64,000 bases of DNA from Loripinus fragilis. Lineage: Eukaryota > Mollusca > Bivalvia > Lucinida > Lucinidae. Of the stretch, positions 57,068-64,000 are shown one piece after another. The position numbers were made by a program, and so were the translations under genes. The stretch covers positions 33,896,690-33,960,689 of the forward strand of contig OZ026530.1 of NCBI GenBank assembly GCA_964019695.1. The letters run 5' to 3'. The number at the start of each line of letters is the position of its first letter. The stretch's first letter is position 1. Below the pieces are notes generated by a model. That model did no database searches. It had not been told where the DNA came from and saw nothing but the letters and a program-made list of their open reading frames with translations.

Positions 57068-57308
57068 ATGAGCCAGTGCATGGGATTTCCATCAATGTGG
57101 CATTTTGACATGTGTAGACTTGGACGAGCCTCTGCAACCTCCTTTTAAGCTTAGAAACTCCAAACGGTTTTCTGTCAGTAGCTTTACAATCATAGAATAC
57201 TCAAGCGACCAGCAGAGGCTCTGATCAGACTGCGCGTATGCGCAGGCTGATATGAGGCTTTGCTGGTCGCACATACCACAATGTTGGAAATCTCATGCAC
57301 TGGCTCAT
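57068..57308 (-). mobile_element. MITE family A, copy 8
   Basis: ATGAGCCAGTGCATGGGATT start and AATCTCATGCACTGGCTCAT end. Its TIRs (GAGCCAGTGCATG) differ from the CGCGACATG type but match copies 2 and 5, pointing to two subfamilies. Confidence 0.8.
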
Positions 57309-57413
57309 ATTCAAGTGCACTTCAGACTTGGTTGTATCGTGGAAGCAAAAAGTATGAGCCTTAATCACAGTGCACCTAAGGGAGCAGACTGATCTGGGTT
57401 CATATTCAATGAA

Positions 57414-57615
57414 TTGTATTCACTCTTTCTCCAATTATCGGCCATGGGCCTTCTTCAAGATATTAGAAACAATTTTTACAGCTAAATAGCATCCATGGTG
57501 ACCATATGGCACCCATGCAGTCAATGGTTTATGTTGACCGCATGGGTGCTACTAAGCTGTTTCTAATATCCTGAAAAAGGCCCAGGGCTGAATATTTGGG
57601 AAAGAGTGAATACAT
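57414..57615. mobile_element. MITE, ~200 bp, near-complete palindrome
   Basis: TGTATTCACTCTTTC at the left, GAAAGAGTGAATACA at the right; inner arms GATATTAGAAAC and GTTTCTAATATC, and GCACCCATGC / GCATGGGTGC near the centre. Confidence 0.8.
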
Positions 57616-57712
57616 TTCATTGACTTTAAAGTTATTATTCCTTCTGTAATCATTATTTAGAATTATTTATGGGTTCATATGGTTTGCAATATATGCTACC
57701 AAACTACATAAG

Positions 57713-57914
57713 TAGGGAGCGTAGTGGCTCAGTGGTAGAGTGCTTGACTCGAGACCGAGGGGCCCCGGGTTCGAGCCTCACCGGCGTCACTGCGTTGTGG
57801 TCCTTGAGTAAGACACATTTCTCCTAGCTTAGTACTGGTTCAAGCCAGAAAGACCCGTCCCTGTTTAACTGAAAGATTGTTGATGGGACGTTAAGAATCA
57901 AATGAAACAAAAAC
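57713..57914 (+). mobile_element. Full-length SINE with perfect 12-bp target duplication
   Basis: A complete 202-bp copy: A box TGGCTCAGTGGTAGAGTG, B box GGGTTCGAGCCTC, body GTGGTCCTTGAGTAAGAC, tail GATTGTTGATGGGACG then AAACAAAAAC. AAACTACATAAG occurs at 57701-57712 and 57915-57926. The intact duplication indicates a fairly recent insertion. Confidence 0.95.
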
Positions 57915-57926
57915 AAACTACATAAG

Positions 57927-58932
57927 CAGGATTGGCGGGAATGCGTTAGTCTTTATCGTAATCCGAAGAGATATAACCATGGATTACGTATTGCTTGGTT
58001 GTGAAATAGCTGGTTCCACCTCCTGTAGAGCGGACTTCGAGGTCTGTATGGCTCAGGGGCGTTGTACGTAGACTGGGAACCTGTTATAAAGAATGATACC
58101 AAATTATTCATCAACTACTCAATATATAGCACTTATACAGGGAAATGTGTCAGTGCCATACCGGTGACGTTTCTACTTTCATATAGTCTATATTTGATTT
58201 TACCTCGGACCTATACAGCTTACCTTGGACCTATACGGTTTACCTTGGACAGTATGGATTACACCTTAGTTCAATGCAGAAATCCATGCAGCTGATTGGT
58301 CAGAAGGTCAGACACGTGAGCTGGCGCTTTTTTCATAAATAATGGGACTTGATATAGCTGTTCTATCTACTACTTGAATTGTGGGGACGTTTCATTCATT
58401 CCGTAAGTTACTGATTTTACTTGAGTGACAATTGAGGACGTTCGACTGTAACTCTAAAGTGATCAAATCAAGTCCGCCCTTGATAGTACGTTAATAACAA
58501 CAGACGAAATAAAAGTCAGAAAGAAGTGCGAAAAGATGATATTATGTAGTAAGTTCTGGTGGGGGACCTAGGCCTTTATGAACCTCCCTGTCCACTGATG
58601 AGATGGGAAGCAGTGTTACTAGCAGACAAGGGTCAACACTCTACCCTTTACCGATTTCTTTGGATTTTCCGAGCAAGAAAAAGAAGATAGAAGTGATTCA
58701 ATCTTGGGCGATAACTTATCGGCAGCCGGGGAAAGATTCATACCTGTTGCCTTAAAGATACTTGACAATTGCCTCAAAGCTATATTCATTTAATTGTTGT
58801 TGTTGTTTTATACAGTGTGATACGCAAACTTATTTAGGATATCAGGGGAACAATGGGAAAATAACATCGGACCAATATAGCTTGCCTAGGACCTGTAACT
58901 GAGCCAATATGAAATCACATGATAAATGATAT
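57927..58932. other. Unassigned, with a 20-bp triple repeat
   Basis: 58201-58260 is three tandem 20-bp units (TACCTYGGACCTATACRGYT). A 77-codon ORF (58062-58295) crosses it without recognisable features. Nothing else supported. Confidence 0.5.
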
Positions 58933-59171
58933 TTGAGCCGCGACATGTGATTTCCAACAATGTGGTATTTTACAAGTGTAGACTCAGACGAGACTATGCA
59001 GCTTCCTATTAAACTTAAAAACTCCAAATAGTGTTCGATCAGTAGCCTTAGAGTCATGGAAAATTCAAGCAACTAGCAAAGGCTCTGGTCAGACTGCGTG
59101 TATGCACAGGCTGGTCTGAGCCTTTGTGATCTCGCATACTACATTGTTGGAAATCTCATGTTACGGCTCAT
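58933..59171 (-). mobile_element. MITE family A, copy 9
   Basis: TGAGCCGCGACATGTGATTT start and AATCTCATGTTACGGCTCA end, orientation as copies 3, 6 and 8. Confidence 0.8.
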
Positions 59172-59539
59172 ATGATATTTTCATTAATTAACTATCAACT
59201 GACACAGACTTCTTAATTCGCTGCAGTTATTAAATCCCCTGAACAAGACTTGTGTATCATCGTCAGATAATATTTATGTCATTTATTCAATTATAAATAT
59301 ATGAAATTTCAAGCAATATTTACTCTAAAGATAAAAAAAAACATCATACAATTTGTCATCTGCTACAGACCTTGCTATTGTAACAAGATCAAGCATTTGA
59401 TTCTTACATACCAAGATCTATCTGGTGGAATGCTCTGTAATTGTCTGCATTCCGAGTATTTTTCTGGCCCACAAGTAGTATAATTAAATGTCAGCTCTTT
59501 TTTTATTATTATTATTTTGTGTTCTTGTTTAAGAAAAAT

Positions 59540-59863
59540 GCAAACGGTTGGACTGTTCTTTATCAGTAGCTTCAATTCCATATTTTTCAGGCGCTGTATC
59601 ATTATGTTTTCTGTCGGTTTTTAAGGGTACCAATGAAAGAAAGTCGCAAACACAATATGTAATTCGAACTTTTCCTATCGTTTAGTTTACAGACTTCCTA
59701 TTCCCTCACACATTTAATAGTATATCTTATTATAATTTTCCAACTGTTCTTCTGATATCATCAGAAAGTTTGTGAGTCATACGGTTTGATTTTTTGCCAA
59801 AAGCATTTTATCGAAGATAGCCAAGAATGATAAATCTGATATACTGACAGTCCAACCGTTTGC
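59540..59863. mobile_element. MITE with GCAAACGGTTGGACTGT ends
   Basis: Perfect 17-bp inverted ends at 59540-59556 and 59847-59863, 324 bp in all, with no ORF inside. A second inner pair (TGATATCATCA) is weakly palindromic. 59172-59539 and 59864-60094 show nothing else. Confidence 0.8.
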
Positions 59864-60097
59864 GTTTCTGACTGTACACAGTGTATAATAGTTTCAATTT
59901 GTTTCCACCATTGTAAACACATACATGTCTAAAACTGTTGTAAACTTGTTTTGAGTAGCATATGTAATTATTTTATCCATATATACGAAGGCATATATGT
60001 TTTGTTAAGATGCACTATTTTTGCTAGCGAGACAAAAAAGTTCAGACCAAGGTCTGCTAACAACGAATGCTCATCAAGGAACATTTATTTTACCTTA

Positions 60098-61069
60098 TAC
60101 CTCTATTCCACACAGACCATAAATCCCACGAATTGCCACGAATTGACACTTTTTTGGATTCGTGGCTGAAACATAATCAGTTTGTGAAGATCTTAACTGA
60201 ATCGTATCGTCCGTAGCCAGTTCTTGCAATTCGTAAGTCTATTGGGAATTCGTGGCAAAAGCTTTGAACTGTTCAAAATTTTGGCAAGGAATCCTTGGAT
60301 TCGAAAAATATTACTTGATTCACAACAAAATCCTTATGCATTCTTAGACATCATACCTAATTGTAATTGATTCGGATGCGTTCTTATGCGTTCGTAGGTA
60401 CTCTTAACTCATTCTGGGGGATTTCAGAGATTAATAAAAGCATTAAGACCAAGGGAGAGATAGCAAAAGGTGGCCCCTTAGAGTAACTACCCCGCCACAC
60501 GCATGTGAGCCAGTCCAAGAAGTGGAAACCGATGTGGCAGATTCAAGAGAACAAACTGAATCAGTTAGTAACTCCTGGCTAGTGATTTTGTCAATGGTGA
60601 ACTAGTATTATCTCCAAGTCAAAGACACCAGGCCAGGGCCTCCCGACTGTACCGAAGTGTTTTCCTCTAGCTATATAAGTACCTGTTTTCTACACTCAAG
60701 TTGCAGGATCAATACTACAGCTGCTAAACGAGGAGCATTCATTTTGGAACTGATGCATTCGGCGTTCTCTTAACCAATTCGTGATTGATCCTTCAACATA
60801 TTGCAGTATTTCCAAATAGGTTATTGCACCTCGTAGTGAATTCGCCACATTATCGTGGCGATTCAGGCCAAATCCAGCAGAACCCCAAGAATATTGGTAA
60901 CTGTTTCTAACCTGTTTTGTTACTGAATCATAGAACATCACGGATTGGTTGACAAATTTACAATTCTCCACGAATCATAACATTTATCGATTCTTGATTC
61001 TCCAAGAATCCTAACACTTATGGATTCTTTTTGATTCGGGGGTTTCGTGGTCTGTGTGGAATAGGGGCA
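60098..61069. mobile_element. Harbinger-like element with TTA target duplication
   Basis: Inverted ends TACCTCTATTCCACACAGAC and TGCCCCTATTCCACACAGAC (reverse strand) enclose 972 bp. TTA lies on both sides (60095-60097, 61070-61072), as in PIF/Harbinger elements. The interior is rich in CGAATT/GATTC words. A 91-codon minus-strand ORF (60696-60971, containing LRGAITYLEILQYVE) has no recognised domain and is too short for a transposase, so the element is probably non-autonomous. Confidence 0.7.
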
Positions 61070-61072
61070 TTA

Positions 61073-61695
61073 GAAATCAAAGCATACCTAAATTTAAACA
61101 GCTTTGAAATTAATGAATTATTTATATCCTTTAAAATCGCATTGTTTAACACCATTTTTTCAGAGAAAAATGCAGCATGCTCAAGAAACTAAAGACTACT
61201 GAACACAGCGATGCCATGCCAGCTAATTTTCTATTGCAACTACAACATGCTAAATCGATGTGGCAGTGTATTGGTCAAACCCATATATACCAATATCCAA
61301 AGTATTGAATGTGCAATGTTCATTGCATTTAGATACATGCATTCAGAATTTTGAGGATCTTTGGTAGCTGGACTATTCTAGCAAAATGTGCATCCTCCTG
61401 ACATAATGTCCACGTAAAAAGTGGGTTGTGTGTAATATACGTATATGATTAAAACTGAATTGTACACCATTCTGAAAAGTGAAAGTACATATGAATTCCG
61501 CTGGTGAGATGTGAAACATATTTGATATTAAAAGCGTATATGTTAAGTAATATATCTAGTACACTGAATTACATTGTATCATCGATATAGATCAAGTTCA
61601 TAAAGGAACAAAGCCCTTTCAGGACATCTGGATGACGCAATGCAGATCACTCATAATCCCCTCTATCCAGTCTAGCAAAGGCCATCAACAAAAAG
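61073..61695. other. Unassigned spacer
   Basis: No gene or repeat supported. Confidence 0.4.
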
Positions 61696-61852
61696 CTGGC
61701 CTGGAGGTTATAAAACTTGAGTTCATTCTCAAACTCAAAATAAAACCCAATGATTGGCTGCTTGCAGACACGTGTCCGCAAGCAGCCAACCAATCATTGT
61801 GCTTCATTTTGAGTTTGAGACTGTACTTAAGTTTTATAACATTGAGGCCAGG
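61696..61852. mobile_element. MITE family E, copy 2
   Basis: CTGGCCTGGAGGTTATAAAA start, GTTTTATAACATTGAGGCCA end, central palindrome GGCTGCTTGC..ACACGTGT..GCAAGCAGCC. Better preserved than 49741-49874. Confidence 0.8.
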
Positions 61853-61857
61853 TAGTG

Positions 61858-61980
61858 GAGAAATCACTCTGTCGTTTACTGATATAGGTCCTAGTTGCGA
61901 GTTTTTATCATCGCAAATATGTATTTTAACACTATTTGCGAAATAAAATTCTTTTACGCCTTCAAGTATGAATGCACTTT
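61858..61980. repeat. Dispersed repeat (pair with 12420-12545)
   Basis: GAAATCACTCTGTCGTTTAC, TGATATAGGTCC and CGCAAATATGTATTTTA words in the same order as the partner. 61981-62555 has no supported feature. Confidence 0.5.
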
Positions 61981-62555
61981 GGGCAGTAAATATCTCCTGG
62001 TCTATAGAGAATCTGTTTTTGTAAATTGACAAAATTTTGGCAAATGCCTCAAGGAAAATGTGTGAAAATCCATAGTTTCTTTTCAGTATTAAAATAGTTT
62101 TGATAAGCAAACATTTTGGGGCAAAGAAAAGAAAAACAATATCCAGCCCTATTTCATTCAAGCAAATTCAGAATCTTCTATTTACTTGTGCTGGTATAAA
62201 AAAAGATTATTCGATTAAAATTATATGATAAAACATCAGATATGCTAATCTGATGTGCAAGAAATTACAATATGATTACGTTTAAGCAAAGCATCAAATG
62301 ACAGGTGCATTTAAAGATAAATGTACTTGCGCATGCAATATGTGCATTATGTGCAGTTTTGTCCTACCTACCAGTACACATGCGATTTAATCCATCATCA
62401 ACATCATCAAATAACTGCTGAAGAGAAACATAGTCCTAATTACGTTTACTAACATATGACTGTAGTATACCAGTATAAATACCCAACACAGATACCTTAA
62501 TCATTAGAGCATAGACAGTTGCACCAAACTCAATCAAAATGTTATTTTACAGCTA

Positions 62556-63832
62556 CAAGGTGTGATCAAAAAGTTCTCAGCCGATATGCTTTGGTGATAT
62601 TTATTGAATTAAAATCTTTATCAGCCAGTCATTTGATCTAATTGATGGAAATTGGGAGTGTGAAAGCATGCGTCATGCTTGGTTGCTTATACAAAACGCA
62701 TTTGCGAGAAGAGGGTGTGACACATTTGCAAAATGGAGAAACTTGAAATCAGAGGGGTTATCAAGTACCTCTGTAAGAACAGGAATGCCTCCCAAGGAAA
62801 TGCATGAATGCATCCGTTGGGAAGGAGTCTCCTTCTTATAGCACAGTGAAAAGTGCAGCAGAGTTGAAGAGGGAGAGAGAGAGAGCATGGAGGATGATGG
62901 ACGGTCTGACCGCCCAAAAGATGCCACCACTGATGAAAATGTAATGGTTGTGCACACCCTGGTAATGTGTGATAGGAGTTGAGCCATGCGAAGCATAGCT
63001 AGCGAAGTGGGCATGATTTTTCAGGCATTACAATCAATCCTAACCGACATCTTAGGTATGTAAAAGGTTTCAGCATGATTGGAGCCTCGAATGTAGACCA
63101 ATGATCAGAAATGGAGCGGGTTCAATATTTCTACTAGTATGTATCCCCTGCCTTGCTATGAAGATGATCCAAGCGATTTTATTGAGCGAGTTGTAACCCA
63201 AGATGAGACATGGGTTAACCGCTTTGAGCCAGAGTCAAAAATGAAGAGCAAACAATGGAAGCAACCAAACTCGCCCCTCTTAAGAAATTAAAGAGGGTTC
63301 ATTCAGCAGGGAAGGTGATGGCCTCAATCATTTGGGATAGTCAAGGGGTGATCATGATTGATTATCTTGTACAAGGTCGCACTATTAACGGTGCATATTA
63401 TGCAGGCGAAATGAGACAGCTGCGCCAGGAAATCGCAAGAAAGAGGTTAGGAAAACTGACTCGCGGTGTTCTGCTCTTGCAGGAAAACGCCCCCTGTCCA
63501 CATGACTGCTGCGACTGTACGTGAATTTGAAATCCTTCCTCATCCCACATATTCTCCTGATATGGCACATTCTGACTTCTATCTGTTCCCTAAACTGAAA
63601 TACCATCATCGTGGTACACAGTATGGAAGCAATGAATGCGCCATAGCTGCAGTAAACGAGTACTTTGGGGACCAGGAAAAGGCCAAGTATTTTTAAAGGG
63701 ATAAGAAAGCTCGAACAGAGATGGACTAAGTGCATTGCCTTAAAGGGAGATTATATTGAACAGTAATGGTCAAATTTTTATTCACTGGTAGTCCAAAGTA
63801 CAAGAGGCTGAGAACTTCTTGATCATCCCTTG
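62556..63832 (+). mobile_element. Complete mariner element, 1277 bp
   Basis: About 26-bp inverted ends (CAAGGTGTGATCAAAAAGTT and, reversed, CAAGGGATGATCAAGAAGTT) with TA target duplication at 62554-62555 and 63833-63834. Length and ends fit the Tc1/mariner superfamily. The single gene inside is broken. Confidence 0.9.
62733..63696 (+). pseudogene. Mariner transposase, frameshifted
   Basis: ATG at 62733 begins MEKLEIRGVIKYLCK (first helix-turn-helix), then a frameshift. Remnants of EVGMIF..ALQSIL mark the second. FIERVVTQDETWV gives the first catalytic Asp. From 63255, KKLKRVHSAGKVMASIIWD and GVLLLQENAP follow: the second catalytic position of the D,D34D triad is Glu here instead of Asp. A small deletion or frameshift then leads to ILPHPTYSPDMAHSDFYLF, which holds the third Asp. 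The frame ends at TAA 63694-63696. At least three frameshifts plus the D-to-E change make it inactive. Neighbouring ORFs on the minus strand are shadows. Confidence 0.85.
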
Positions 63833-63834
63833 TA

Positions 63835-64000
63835 TAGGGAGCAGTTTAATGGAAAACTGCGGAAACATTTAACATATGCGGGGTTTGTATTGTTCTCATT
63901 ACAATGCATGTAAACACTTTAAAAGAAACATGGACAGAAAATCAAATTCGTTTTGGGTGGTACAATGAAAGTGTTGTAGGCCAAACACAAACATAATGTC
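63835..64000. other. Unassigned window end
   Basis: No feature seen in the last 166 bp. Confidence 0.4.

Noticed and set aside
57713..57790. Possible tRNA gene
   Set aside because: A and B boxes are good, but the sequence continues into a SINE body and tail with a 12-bp target duplication. The same holds for 7414-7490 and 47490-47567.

Overview
The window looks like AT-rich, repeat-dense DNA from an invertebrate, most probably a bivalve mollusc. The pointers are: a pearl-like (Helentron-related) element with an ACGT/ACGG microsatellite; a tandem repeat carrying a GGGCCATAACTCTG motif of a type I associate with bivalve genomes; tRNA-derived SINEs; many short TIR elements ending in ATGAGCCGCGACATG-like sequence; and fragments of mariner, Penelope-like and LINE retroelements. 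Species cannot be read from this. Conventional gene content is very low. I support one host-like coding exon (25800-27101, a Gly/Leu/Arg-rich protein tail of unknown function) and, weakly, one 48-codon basic ORF (1882-2028, minus). Almost everything else is transposon-derived.

Layout. 1-8100: MITEs, SINE pieces, microsatellites and hairpins. 8554-9970: two abutting arrays of 115-117 bp hairpin-bearing units in opposite orientation. 10083-11730: a broken non-LTR retrotransposon (PHD-type finger plus endonuclease remnants) carrying two copies of a ~200 bp dispersed repeat. 12.9-16.8 kb: retroelement tail, foldback elements and a palindrome-armed element. 16.98-19.7 kb: an ORF-less AT-rich block with a recurring GTTAYGGAGGCAT motif. 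19.9-25.7 kb: SINEs, the pearl-like element and MITEs. 25.8-27.1 kb: the glycine-rich exon.

The centre of the window, 27913-37844 (about 9.9 kb), is bounded by perfect 26-bp inverted repeats. It has clustered copies of a 14-bp motif (GTGACTGCACTGAC) a few hundred bases inside both ends. It carries an uninterrupted ~1070-residue protein on the minus strand that joins a DDE/RNase H-like transposase region to a C-terminal OTU/vertnin-like domain. I read this as one complete large DNA transposon that later received a MITE, Penelope-like tails, a GT microsatellite and other insertions. It is the best candidate here for an under-described system.

37.8-64 kb continues the pattern: a near-perfect 176-bp palindrome (40147-40322), MITE pairs, a decayed Penelope-like reverse transcriptase with its 3' tail (44761-46900; five further tail copies elsewhere), a SINE with near-perfect target-site duplication (47361-47567), a degenerate HEEADTR-motif pseudogene (52400-53610), a second SINE with a perfect 12-bp duplication (57713-57914), a TTA-flanked Harbinger-like element (60098-61069), and a complete but frameshifted mariner (62556-63832). 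Nested insertions give relative ages: SINE into MITE (994-1104), dispersed repeat into palindrome-armed element (50140-50460), MITE inside foldback (16439-16578).
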